A stretch of 64,000 nucleotides of DNA from Morella rubra (Eukaryota > Streptophyta > Magnoliopsida > Fagales > Myricaceae), in the NCBI GenBank assembly GCA_003952965.2, contig CM025849.1, positions 19,400,455 to 19,464,454 on the forward strand. The letters are read 5' to 3'. Positions 11,807 to 22,760 of the stretch are shown piece after piece (within the stretch, counting starts at the first letter, position 1; every line of letters begins with the position of its first letter). The notes under the pieces are model-generated. The model had not been told where the DNA came from. It did no database searches and saw nothing but the letters and a program-made list of their open reading frames with translations. Position numbers and translations under genes: made by a program.

Positions 11807-13094
11807 TTTATTTGTTTTCACAATATATTCTTGTTGTTATGGGTTTATACATAACATGAGATGTTATGTATGTAAATTTGTTTAGGTAACATTGTAGAAA
11901 ATCATGTAGATGATTAATGAATCAAAGGCAGGGAATAATGATTTTTTCAATTCCTTGTAAGCTGAAATTGTTCTAGACTTTTGTGTCATAAAGTCTACAC
12001 TTGTTATGCGGAGAATGATTGATTCTATCATTGAGGTATGACCTTAAGCAGACAAGTGGGAGTCATGTAATAAGTACATACACTGAACAGGATCCGATAA
12101 AGAACGCCTTTTAGAATGATCACTGTCAGGTTAAAGGTTGTTCTATCACAATTCGGTATTGTCCTTAGACCTGAGAGGTTTGTATTTATTCATGTATTAT
12201 GTACACATATTTTGATGTTGTCAACCGGAAATGTCCATTCAGGACTATATACAGACATATTGGGTTGTGTGCATGATGGATGAGTTGTGTGAATGCTCAA
12301 CAAGGAATCCACCAGTCTCTTGGAGAGACAGTATATTCAGTTAGTGTTCATATAAGAGTTGGACCAAAAGAAATCCGGCGGTGTGTTTTACAAAACTATT
12401 TTATGAATACATAAAAGTATATTATATATATTTCAAAATTATTTTGTGGTCCAACTGAGTTGTGAACTAAGAAATCAAAGTTTACATGAGATAGGGACAT
12501 GACGGTGATATTTGGTTCTGAGGGCAAGTGGGAGATTGTTAGAATTATGTGCCCTCGATAACCAAATAATTAATCCAGTCCTAATATCTCATATGGAATA
12601 TAGTTTGGTGGAAGGAATTAATTGTATGTAAAGGGGCATATTTGTAAAAATCTCAAATTTCAAGGGTCAATTACAATATGTTGATGGACTTGATTGTAAT
12701 TAGTAGAAGCCCTAATTTTATTAGAAGAAGAGTTCTTCAATTTAATCCTACGGCTAGAATTTGAGATCCCTAAGGATCCTATGTCTCATGCTTTCTCTAG
12801 GGTTTCCCAAGGCCTATAAATATAATTGTTATATTCAAGGGGTTGGCCATCATAACCTATTAGAGAAATCCCTAAAAGAGAGAGTGACATAAATCCCTTA
12901 GGATGCAACACATCTGAGTTGCTATTCTGAATCGCTGGAGCTTTGGATTGGATCGTAAAGCGACTTGAAGTTTTGTGGATTCCTGAATTTCTGTATTAGG
13001 TAGGTAATTGGATCCGCAATTGCAATTATAATCCTAATTGATGTTTTGTTGAAAACATGTTGTTTTTTTTAGTTTAATTCCGCATAAACTATCA
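11807..13094 (+). repeat. Duplicated copia 3' UTR and LTR, subtype 2
   Basis: Bases 11807-12536 repeat 9471-10200, and 12537-13094 is a second 558 bp LTR (TGTTAG...CTATCA) followed by ATATTCAGGGTAG, the same flank as after the first 3' LTR. The LTR carries the subtype 2 block GTAAAGCGACTTGAAG near 12955. The left join, TTTCAGGG to TTTATTTG, shows no obvious homology. Together with X and TAF4 the repeated unit is about 2.34 kb. Confidence 0.88.
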
Positions 13095-13866
13095 ATATTC
13101 AGGGTAGTTATTGCCTCTGCATAGTGTTGCAGAAATAGTGGGGAATGTAGCAACTTTAATTGCCCAGAGTCATGGTGGAATACGAGCTGTTGGGCACGTC
13201 TATGAAACCGAGATGAATATTCAGTTAGATTTTGAAAATTGGAATTGGTGTAGTGCATCTGAAAAGTGCTCTAGCCTTTGGTTAGATTTCGTATGGGAAG
13301 AGGCGATGTTCAATAAATTTTGTTGGCATTTTTGTTTCCTTTTAAGTTTACGATATAGGGAAATTGGACCCTTCAGAATTCTTCTTTGTAAGAGATGTAC
13401 AGAAGCCAAGGATTGGCCTTTTATAGGATTATAATGTATTGCGTGTGTGTTTCAAATGGTTTGAACTAGCATTCGATATTGTCATGCTAAATCATTTATT
13501 TTCATCCCAAGTTGGGATGAAGATTACTTTTAAGGTAAGCATTGTTACTGAAAATAAAGATCATTTGCCAAATCTAATTGTTATAATTTTTTTTGGAATA
13601 GGTCCATGACAGATTGTTCTTGCGTTGTTGATTTCTTGCAATCAGGAATTTATATTGCGTTTTTATTGTTGTGCTTTTAAAGTGAAAAATCTGTTTTCGA
13701 ATGTTTTGTGAAATAATCTACAGTCTAGTTGGATCAAGCAAAGCACACATCCCGCTGGAAAATAGATGTTAGGGAAGATATTCAGATTTCAGCCTAGCAT
13801 TTCAATTAATTTTGTCAAATATTTTCTATCAACATGTTCAAATGTCCTGCCTAGCAATGCTTTAAT
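13095..13866 (+). repeat. Block X, copy B
   Basis: Closely matches copy A (10759-11530) apart from small indels. It begins ATATTCAGGG, which completes the target duplication missing in copy A. Confidence 0.8.
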
Positions 13867-14475
13867 TATAAATGATGGGCACGATGAATAATGTGGCAGT
13901 TTTGGCTCAAGGAAGCAATTCTACTACCAGTCAGTCGCTACCACAGTGGCAAATAGGTAGCCAAGATCAAAGTACTGAATGTCAAATTCAACAGGAGCAA
14001 AGAAGTGCCCAGCAGCAAGAACAACCTTTGCCTGGAATGGAGCTAAAGCAACATGAATCTGCCGCTGAAACTCAGCAACATCAGAGTGCTTCTCAGCACG
14101 AACTCAATCACCTCCAAATGCCGGATGAAAGATCCCAAGATGAGTGTCAACAGGGGCAGGCACAAGTTTCCCTGCAGAATCCTCAAACAAGTGGGACGCA
14201 GATTTGCCAATGAGCTTTAGCTCAGTTGGCATCTCCTCTCTTTGGGGAGGGATAGATCCGGGGGTCAAATCCCCCACCCCCGCAGGCTTAGTCCTTTCTT
14301 AAATTTGCCTAAAAAAAATAAAAGTCGGATGCAGATTCCGGAGAAGACTCCCATCCCAATGCATGGGCTAGAGAGAAGACCGTCTGGAAGGTGAATCCCA
14401 ATACGTAAAACTACAGCAGATGAGTAATCAACAGGCAACAAACACAGAGCAGGCAAGCAACCAAATAAATATTTG
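13866..14475 (+). pseudogene. TAF4: TAF4-like exons, copy B, split by a SINE
   Basis: The frame from about 13872 gives VAVLAQGSN, SLPQWQIGSQDQ and a glutamine-rich run to SGTQI near 14204. A SINE then interrupts it. After the SINE the text resumes with PEKTPIPM, and after one more frame change with ESQYVKLQQMSNQQATN (14391-14442), which matches the block upstream of the RST domain of plant TAF4. TAF4 is a TFIID subunit in RNA polymerase II initiation. The sequence is lost at about 14475, where block R starts, so the RST and histone-fold parts are absent. Frameshift, SINE and truncation mark it as a dead fragment. Confidence 0.75.
14205..14323 (+). mobile_element. tRNA-derived SINE inserted in TAF4-like exon
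   Basis: Contains an A-box-like TTAGCTCAGTTGG and a B-box-like GGTCAAATCCC, then a short A-rich tail (AAAAAAAATAAAA). It is flanked by GTGGGACGCAGATT (14191-14204) and GTCGGATGCAGATT (14324-14337), a 14 bp target duplication with two differences. Removing it restores the TAF4-like frame across the site. Confidence 0.88.
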
Positions 14476-14863
14476 CTGAGAGAGAGAAAGGCTGAGAGAA
14501 GAGGGAGAGAGTCTGACCTGGTGGCTGGTGGGCGGCGGGCGGATGAGAGAGAGAACCCGAGAGAGAGAAAGAGAAGCTGAGAGAGAGAGAGAGAGAGGCT
14601 GGAGTGCAGAGTGGTCGACGGTTTCTGCCCTGGCGAATCTGTCCGGTCGCCGGTGGAGGACGGAAGCTGAGAGTTGCCGGCGTCGGAGGAGCTGAGAGGG
14701 ACTGGGTCACTGGGGGGAGTGAGGCAGTGCGCTGAGAGGGAAAGCCCATACCTTTACGATGTAAACTATGTAGTAATATAGGATTGCTTTCAATGAGAGG
14801 GGCGAGTGAGAAATAAAGGAGACAATGTGGATTGTCATTGTCTTTCATTGCCGTGAAGAGATG
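14470..14863. repeat. Repeat block R, copy 2
   Basis: Shares the GAGAGA runs and GGTCGACGGTTTCTGCCCTG with 2402-2970 but has no MITE. It ends GAAGAGATG and passes straight into block X, so it is the empty site for both the MITE and the copia element. Confidence 0.75.
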
Positions 14864-15143
14864 CTCAGGATAGTTATTGCCTCTGCATAGTGTTGCAGAA
14901 ACAGTGGGGAATGCAACGCCTTTAATTTGCCCAGAATGGTGGTGGAATACGAGCCGTTGGGCACGTCTGCGAAACCGACATGAATATTCTGTTGATTTTG
15001 AAAATCAGAATTGGTGTAGTGCACGTGAAAAGGGCTCTACCCTTTGGTTAGATTTCGTATGGGAAGAGGCGATGTTCAATAATTTTTTTTGCAATTTTTT
15101 TGTTTCCTTTTAGGTTTACGATATAGGGAAATTGGACCCTTTA
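14864..15143 (+). repeat. Block X, copy C
   Basis: Begins CTCAGGATAGTTATTGCC and follows copies A and B with more divergence. It is cut at GGACCCTTTA by a PIF/Harbinger element, continues for 15 bp at 16450-16464, is cut again, and resumes at 19907 (GTAGGAGATGTACAGAAGCC). Similarity ends near 19990. Confidence 0.8.
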
Positions 15144-16449
15144 GGGCTTGTTTGGAAATAGGTTGTGGTTGTTTTGGTTTTGGTTTTGGTTTTGATTTTG
15201 GGTTTAATTTTCAAATTTTAAATTTTAATATTTAAATATTGTTTAGTTGTAAGATTTGTTTGGTTGTTTAAGATTTTGAATGATTTATATTTTAATTTTA
15301 ATTAAAGAATATTAATTTATAGTTATTATGATATTCAAAAAATCAGAAAATAAAAAATGATTTTAAAAAAATCAAAAAAATATATAATTCAAAAAAAAGT
15401 AGAAAATAGTTTCATAAATATAAAAAATTATAAAATAGATAAAATATGAAACTAATAAAAAAGATCCATAAAAATTAAAAGACAGCTAAAAATCGAGTGA
15501 AATTTATAAAAAAAAAAATTTGACAAATATAATAAAAAACTATAAATTTGAATTAAAAAAAAAAAAAAAAACAGTTTATGGCATTGGGTCTCACATTAGG
15601 TGTTTGCACTAGTTACATATATAAGTGTGTTTATGATAATAAGGTCATGTTATGTAATTGAAATCATTATAACCGTGATAAAATTGTATCATATCTCTGT
15701 ACTTAGATAAAATATCTCTAGCCTCTTCGTCAACAACCCATAAAAGCACATTTCCCTGTTTTTTATTTTTAATTCTTTCTTTTGGGCGATATAGTCTACA
15801 AATGAAATTAGAAAATATTAATGAATTGTTGACATCATAAATGCCACATAAATGATTTTATTTGGTGAGATATTCAACCAAGGACAATGTATATATTTTT
15901 CTTCTTTTCTTTCTTTTTTTTTTTCTTTTTCTTTTGTGCAGATAATATACTAACAATTTTTAGAGAAAATAGAGATGTATACTAAAGAAAAAGGATAAAG
16001 CAAGAAAATATTAACATTCTTGGTAAAAAAAGGAAAAGAAAAATTAACAGCATGTTACGAAAATTCCAAGAAAACAAATAAGGTAATGTACAATTTATTT
16101 GTTTTATAAAATTTGCACATTTTTATCTTGGGTATTTTAATTTTTATGGATATTTTTTTATTAGTTTCATATTTTATCTATTTTTATAATTTTTGATATT
16201 TATGAAATCATTTTCTACTTATTTTTTGAATTATATATTTTTCTTTTTTTTAAAATCATTTTTTATTTTTCTTATTTTTTGAATATCATAATAACTATAA
16301 ATTAATATTATTTAATTTAATTAAAATATAAATCATTCCAAATCTTAAACAACCAAACAAATCATTACAACTAAACAATATTTAAATCTTAAAATTTTTT
16401 GAAAGTTGAACCCAAAACCACAATCACCAATCCATTTCCAAACAAGCCC
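15144..16449. mobile_element. Non-autonomous PIF/Harbinger foldback element
   Basis: Termini are GGGCTTGTTTGGAAATAGG and the complement of TCCATTTCCAAACAAGCCC, flanked by TTA on both sides (15141-15143 and 16450-16452). The terminal inverted repeats extend roughly 340 bp inward with small indels, leaving a centre of about 600 bp. No transposase is visible. GGGCTTGTTTGG ends plus TTA duplication is the PIF/Harbinger signature. Confidence 0.9.
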
Positions 16450-17353
16450 TTAGAATTCTACTTAGGTCCCGTTTGAAATTGTGTCTGGGAGTTCAAAAAG
16501 AGCTTTTAATACATGAAAAGCACTTTTTCACACAAAAAATGCATGTTTGGCTAAAAATAAAAAAGCACTTTTTTAATACCTAAAAAGCTGGAAATCCACG
16601 TTAAGGAGAAGCTTCAAATTGAAGCTTTTTCCTTAACGTAGAAAAACAGCTTATGTGCGCGACGCACCTAAAATTTAATGAAACTTTTTAAATGGCCAAA
16701 ATGACCTCCAGACCATCCAACTTCCTATTCCACTTTCTTCTCCTTTCTTGATTCACTTCCCGTACATTTTTCCTATAATTTCTCACTTCTTCTGATAAAG
16801 CTGGTGGGAGAACAAAATTCAAGTTGAAAAATCGGTAAGTTTTATCAGCTTTTAATCAATTCTTACTTTTATGCGTTCGTTTATTTGATTTTATATTTGT
16901 ATATATTAATTCTTTCGGTTGTTCTGCACAATTCAATGACTTCATTCTTTCAGTTGTTGTATTTGAATTACTGTGAAAGGTTCCATCATAGCTAGAATAG
17001 TTATCTTATCTTTAACAACAATCCATTTTTGAAGGAGAAAAATAAGGTCAAATCTCAACAACAATTTATTTTTGAGGGAGTAAAATAGCTGAAATACAAT
17101 TTGGTCAGAAAGAAACATTTAGCAAAGTTCTTGAAATATTATAAAAAAAACCACTACTTAACATTTAGAGAATAGCTTTGACGAAGTATAGTAGGATGCA
17201 GTACGAATTTTTTTTTTTAACTTGTCCTACATCCTATTTGAATGTGATTTGACACAAAAAGCAAGAAATTTGATTTTGCTTGTTTTAACTTCATCATTTA
17301 TTTGCAATTATTTATCTTTTTAACAACTGTGTTTGCTTATTCATTATTCCAAC

Positions 17354-18075
17354 ATGATGGAAGGAAATATGGTCAAGAAAAATCAAAGCAATGTTATTGC
17401 TATGGCTGCACAGAGTCAAGAAACTCAGGCCATGAGGATAGTTTGGACAGAAAAAAATGTTAGAAGAATATATTGACATATTTATTAGTGAGATCTACTC
17501 TGGTAATCGCCCAGGAACACATTTTAATAGGACAGGGTGGCAAAATGTGGTACAGAAATTCAGCGAGAAGATGGGTAAACCATATAACTATAAGCAGCTT
17601 AAAAACAAGTGGGATAGTATGAAAAAAGATTGGAACACTTGGATGAAATTGGTAGGAAAGGAAACTGGCCTTGGATGGGATCCAGTGAAAAAGACAATTG
17701 ATGCTACCGATGACTGGTGGAAAAAAAGTTACAGGTATTACCATTTAACCTCTATGTTTAAAAAAAAATAAACAAAGTAATATTTATTCCAAATGTTTAT
17801 ATGTACTTGAATGTAGGAAATACCAGAAGCAGCTAAGTTTCGATTGTTGGTTTATCTCATGTTACAAAGATGAAGATCTTGTTTAGAGATATAGTTGCCA
17901 CTGGGGAAGGAGCTTGGGCGCCATCCACTGGGGTGGTTCCTGATAATATTGTTCTGCAGCTGATATTGGTGCAAGATTTGATAAGGATAATGATGCCCTG
18001 TTATACGATTTAGGTGGCTCATCTAATGAACCTTTTCCAAATCCACATGAAGAAAATCGTGGGATTTGGTTATAA
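17354..18075 (+). pseudogene. Harbinger ORF1, Myb/SANT-like DNA-binding protein, broken
   Basis: The ATG at 17354 starts a peptide reaching WTEKNV, then the frame shifts and continues from 17457 as a Myb/SANT-like domain. Visible hallmarks are GNRPGTHFN, GWQNVV, QLKNKWDSMKKDW, GLGWDPVKKTI and DDWW. A probable intron follows, then EIPEAAKF at about 17817 and more partly coding sequence to about 18075. In PIF/Harbinger transposons the ORF1 protein binds the element and helps the transposase. The frameshift and the missing transposase suggest it is inactive. Confidence 0.8.
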
Positions 18076-18345
18076 AGTGCATGAAGACATATTTTGTTAG
18101 GATTTCGAATCATTCACAAATCTCATATACACTGTGAATTTATTTGAAAAATAAATATTGATTTGCTAACAAAGTGAATTTATTTAGAAATTAAATACTG
18201 ATTTGCTAGCTTGATGAGATACACGAAAGTAGTGAAGGAAGGGTACTTTCTCAATTAATTTTGAAAAAAACATATTATAATTGAATAAAATGAGATATAG
18301 GTCCTTTTTGGTCATTTTTAACACCTAAAAGTATTTTTTATGTTT

Positions 18346-19751
18346 TGTTGAGAGAGCAAAAACAACCCAAGAGGGGGGGGGGGGGTGAATTGGGTTTTAT
18401 AAAAAATTTTAACCTTTTTCTTATAAAACCGAATTTGTAGAGATCCCTTTTCTTTTTCTAAAGAGCAAGAGAGTAGATCTAAACAATCAAGGACAATAAT
18501 GAAGAATAAAAGGAATAGTTAAAGAAGCACAATAAATAGATATCAACATAAATAGAGTAAGGATAGAGAGATGACACCCGTGATTTTTAGGTGGTTCGGC
18601 CAACACTTGCCTACGTCCACCCCCAAGGCTATTGACTTCCTTGGGCTTCTTCACTATCTTCAAATAGAAGTACACCTTAGCTTCTCGGGTGTTAAGGAAC
18701 CTTTACAAAGTGTTTTTGAGCTTACACTTTAACTCACTCTCACAAATCCCACAACCTAGAGGATTTCTTCTACACAACAAGTAGGACAAGTGTTTTCCAC
18801 AAACACTCACGTGTTTTTCAAGAATGAGTACAAAGGGAATCTTAGTAAAAAGCTCTTTAAGCTGAATAAACAAGTATGAAGTACTGAGGTGTGCAAAGAG
18901 ACAAGATTCACAAAGAAAGCAATAGTATTTGCAGGTGGGAGTACGAGCTTTCTTGGTTGGTAGAGCTTCTTTCTTCCTCAAAGCTTTTTCTCTCTCTAGA
19001 AATTAGGGCAAGAGTTAATAGCGCACACTTCCACCTTTCTCTCTCCATCTTCTTCTATTTAAAGCTCCTAGGGCACCAAGGGTCTTCTTGTAAAGTTTGA
19101 GTGCCGTTGGAGGTCATTTAAGACCATTTGGATACTTTTTGAATGAGTTGACGTTGCTCTAGGATTTCTGCAAAATCGTGCAATGTGTCGACACATTGAT
19201 GGTATGTGCTGACACATTAAAATTGGCCTGAAAACAACCTCTCGGGTGTTAGTTCAATGTGTCGACACTATGGCTCAATGTGTCGACACTTCCAACACTT
19301 AGTCAAAAAAATATTTCGAATGACCTAAACAACAGACTCTTGGGTAGTAGTTCAATGTGTCGGTTCAATGTGTCGACACTTCCAACACTTAGAAGAATTT
19401 AGAAAGATTTGAAAAACAACTCTCGGGTAGTTAGTTCAATGTGTCGACACTTATGGTCCAATGTGTCGACACTTCCAACACTTAGACAAAAAATTGTTCT
19501 TTAACAGCAACTACCCCAATTCAATAAATCTCAAAAATACTTACAATATAAAAGATGATCAATTAGCAAGAATAATGATGATCAAGTAAGCTTGGAGAGA
19601 TTCTTAAAATAAGGAAACCTTGATACACTAAAAATATAATTTTCTTGAAATGAAATATCAATGTAAAATCTAATAGTCTTGAAAAAGTAAGAAAACTTTG
19701 TTATCATCAAAACCAAAATAGATTGTTTGTAAGAACAACCTTGGGCTAACA
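18346..19751 (-). mobile_element. Solo LTR, SIRE/Maximus-like copia, nested
   Basis: On the minus strand it starts TGTTAGCCCAAGG, passes a TTTTGATGATAACAAAG block typical of SIRE-type LTRs, and ends in a C-run, GGGTTGTTTTTGCTCTCTCAACA. No internal coding region accompanies it. A clean 5 bp duplication is not evident (TGTTT left, GTTAC right), so the edges may be off by a few bases. Confidence 0.65.
19181..19485. repeat. Tandem repeats carrying TGTCGACA palindromes
   Basis: About three units of roughly 105-115 bp, each with one or two CAATGTGTCGACAC motifs, then ACTTCCAACACTTAG and a CTCGGGT-type spacer. They lie inside the nested LTR. A lone TGTGTCGACACT also occurs at 42491. Confidence 0.8.
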
Positions 19752-19906
19752 GTTACTAAACATGTATAATAGATTCAAAGCACTTTAAAACATATAGTTG
19801 CCAAACAGCTAAACAGCTTTTTAATAAAGTTCTACATGTAAAAGCTCTACAAGCAAAAGCTTTATCGATAAAAGCTCTTTTTGTCACAGCAATCCCAAAT
19901 GAGGCC

Positions 19907-20562
19907 TTAGTAGGAGATGTACAGAAGCCGAGGATTGGCCTTATATAGGATTATAATGTATTGTAATGGTTCGAACTAGCATTCGATAAATGGCTCTTAA
20001 ATTGCTTCTAGGAAAAGGATTTGACCCTGTACGTTCGGTGAATTGGGAACGGGCTAAAATTTGAGATTGTTGGGTCAGCGTATGACTCGTGTAGCTTTTT
20101 AGTTGTCATGGTTGCGATCAAAGAGCTTATGACTGAGGTTAAGTATATCTTTCTGGGGTACTACGGAATTCCATAATTCTAATGTTTCGTCAGGAACCGG
20201 CTCTTGGTCTCTCATTCAGGTGTTTAGTTGAAAACATTGTGAATAGGATAGAATTTAGTTATTAGGATTCTGAAATCCGGGTATGTTCTAACTGCATAAG
20301 TAGTGGCGAAAGGGAAAGAGATAGACCATTGTTTTGTAGGATGAATCTCATAAACGGTTTTCAAGGCAAAGTGTATTGTTTTCTGATAAGATATAGACCA
20401 TTAGCTTGAGATGGCCAAGTCCCCCGGTAAATAAGTTGCAACTCATAGCAAGTTGGGGCACAAGGCAGGACGCAAATAAGTGGTGGAATAGCTGCCGAAG
20501 ACTCGAGACTAAAATTTTTACACAGATTTTTCTAATTTTTCATTTTGTTGTTTGTAACTCAG
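19907..20562. other. End of block X and unassigned flank
   Basis: The first about 85 bp complete block X copy C. The rest shows no recognisable gene and leads to the CK2 alpha exon at 20563. Confidence 0.5.
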
Positions 20563-22373
20563 TGAGCAGGATGACTATGAGGTTGTCTGGAAAGTCGGAA
20601 GGGGAAAATACGGTGAAGTATTTGAGGGTATAAATGTTGGCAACAATGGGAAATGCGTTATCAAGATCCTCAAACCTGTCAAGAAAAAGAAGGTGAGTAA
20701 TCTGTGGACCAGGATTTATTTTGAAACAACTCAGAAAATATCATGCTTCATTTGAATTGGTGGTGCACGAAACTCTAGGCCTTCTGGCTCTCAAACCCCA
20801 CCTATAGGTGCCCAAACGATACAGTTGGTTAAGAGTTCACATACTTGCATTTTTCTTTACACCTGGCAGAACTGATGCCTCGTGTTTAATGGTTCTCTAT
20901 CTTTGTTATATATATACAATCTAGTCCCTTTGTTTTTAAATTCTGCCTTTTAACTAATTGGTTTGACAAATTAATCAGTCCGTGTGTTATAGGAATATTA
21001 TGTTGTATAAATTTCTCATCTTGACTGAACTAAACATTATGCACGGGTTATCCTACACTTAGGTCAGTTGGGGTAGGAATTACAGTTAAAGCATATTGGA
21101 GTTGGAAATGGAAATTACTACTGCTTTTCGAGTAGCTTGTGGTTGTGAACTTTGAATTTGGTTCAGACCGGCTTATCAAAAAAAAATTTGGTTCAGACTG
21201 GTTAGAAGTTGAAAAAATCAATTCTTTTATGTCATATTCAGAAACTACGGTTTTTTTTTTCTCCTCTTATAACACTACAAGAAATTTAGTTTTAGGTGAC
21301 AAAATTTTGGGTGTCAAACCAAATTTTGTCACCTAAAGTGAACTTTCTATGACAAAATATTAATTTCGTCACCCAAAACCATCCAGGAACGCCAAAACTG
21401 TCCGACCGGTCAAAAACAAGTTCGGACGTATTTCTGGTGTGACGACATACACACGTCGTGAATGAGTGATGATAAAAATCATCACAAAAACAAAGGACTG
21501 TTCGGACTCAAAAGAAAATCGTTCGGACGCGCTGCAGGGTGACAAATTGTAAATCGTCGTAACTGAGTGACAATTAGAATCGTCACAATTTTTACACTTC
21601 TGTCCGACTCGTTTTATATAACGTCCAAATGTATTACCTAACGAATAATAATCGTCAGGATAGAGTGACAAATTAAAAATCATCATGAACACTCATTCAG
21701 TCCGGACGTTTTCAACAGCGTTCTAACGAAAAAAATAATCAAGTCCGGACGGGACAAAAAAGGTCCGCACAATTATAAATACTTCTTCTGCGAATTGTGT
21801 GGTTCCATGTTGCAAAACTTTAGACCCGTGACATCGAACCGTCGGACCATAAATAGCATCCGGACTGTTAAGTTCTAGAACCTTTTCGGAATCGGGCATT
21901 TTAATGACGTTAAATTTGATAGGGCCACGTGTGAATATAACCATTGAGAAGCGTCCGAACTCTAATTGACAGAGTTCGGACGGTACTGGGCACATTAAAA
22001 CTGCCAGACTTTGTCAAAATTACAAACTCACTCACTTCTTTCAAACTCTTCTTTCAAACGTTTTCACTATCCATTTGAGATCTCTCAAGGAACTTCAGGT
22101 AAAACTTCCTTCATGAATTTGCTTCTCAATTTCATGCATTTCAATTAAATACTGTCCGTTGTTTAGTTTGTTGTGTTGTTTGTGTCTATCAAATTACGTT
22201 TTTGCTGGTGTTCATCGAAACACGTTCGGACGTCTTTTTACACCGTCTAAAAGTTTTCTGAAATATCCGGACGTTGTCATTGTACGTTCGGACATCCTAA
22301 AATTTAAACACGCAGTTTGACGTTCGTGCGAACGGTTTATGCTTATGTTCGGACGGTTTTTGCTAGGTTGACC

Positions 22374-22760
22374 ATGGAACGCTCTAGGAGAAGTATCACC
22401 AATGTCGGGGACAAACAGAGCGACCAGCTTGGGCAGACGCCTATTTAGCAGAGTTAAAGAGAGTATTCGGGCAATAGTGCAGCCGACGCATTCGTTGTGC
22501 ATGGAGCTCCAATGTACTTGACCGGTCTGGAGACCAAATTTGCTCTAACGGATAGGGCTATAACGGAAGAGCTGAATATTATGCGGATGGAAATAATAAG
22601 GATGGAAGAACAATTGTCTTAGTTGTCCCAGTCTATCCATACCGTTCCAATACAACTGCAGACACTCATCAAACGGGTGGATAATATGGAGGAGCATTTG
22701 GCATGTTCGTGATGCCTTCGGACAAGATTTGGACGAGCCAGAGGCAGCTCGTGATTTGGA
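22374..22760 (+). pseudogene. Unrecognised exon-like remnant in the CACTA element
   Basis: The ATG at 22374 opens MERSRRSITNVGDKQSDQLG. After breaks the text resumes as MYLTGLETKFALTDRA and MRMEIIRMEEQLS, then a charged helical tail. It lies between subterminal repeats, upstream of the transposase remnants, with stops between the pieces. I do not recognise the family. It could be an element-specific accessory protein or captured host sequence. Confidence 0.35.

Larger units (their letters stand above)
16465..19906 (+). mobile_element. PIF/Harbinger element with ORF1 remnant
   Basis: Left end GGTCCCGTTTGAAATTG and right end CAATCCCAAATGAGGCC are imperfect inverted repeats flanked by TTA (16462-16464 and 19907-19909). 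Subterminal AAAGAGCTTTT-type motifs recur in inverted order. Inside lie a Myb/SANT-like ORF1 remnant and a nested LTR (18346-19751). The DDE transposase ORF is missing, so the element could move only with help. Confidence 0.88.

Noticed and set aside
14211..14281. tRNA gene
   Set aside because: A- and B-box motifs fit, but there is no cloverleaf, an A-rich tail follows and a target duplication flanks it, so it is a SINE.
14411..14848. 145-codon minus-strand open frame in block R
   Set aside because: Serine- and proline-rich from GAGAGA repeats, and not conserved in frame in the other R copy (2402-2701).
19181..19485. CRISPR-like array
   Set aside because: Repeats are unequal, lie inside a plant LTR, and there are no cas genes.
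19970..19990. Helitron 3' end (CTAG) at the limit of block X
   Set aside because: CTAG is present where copies diverge, but I see no upstream hairpin or matching TC start.
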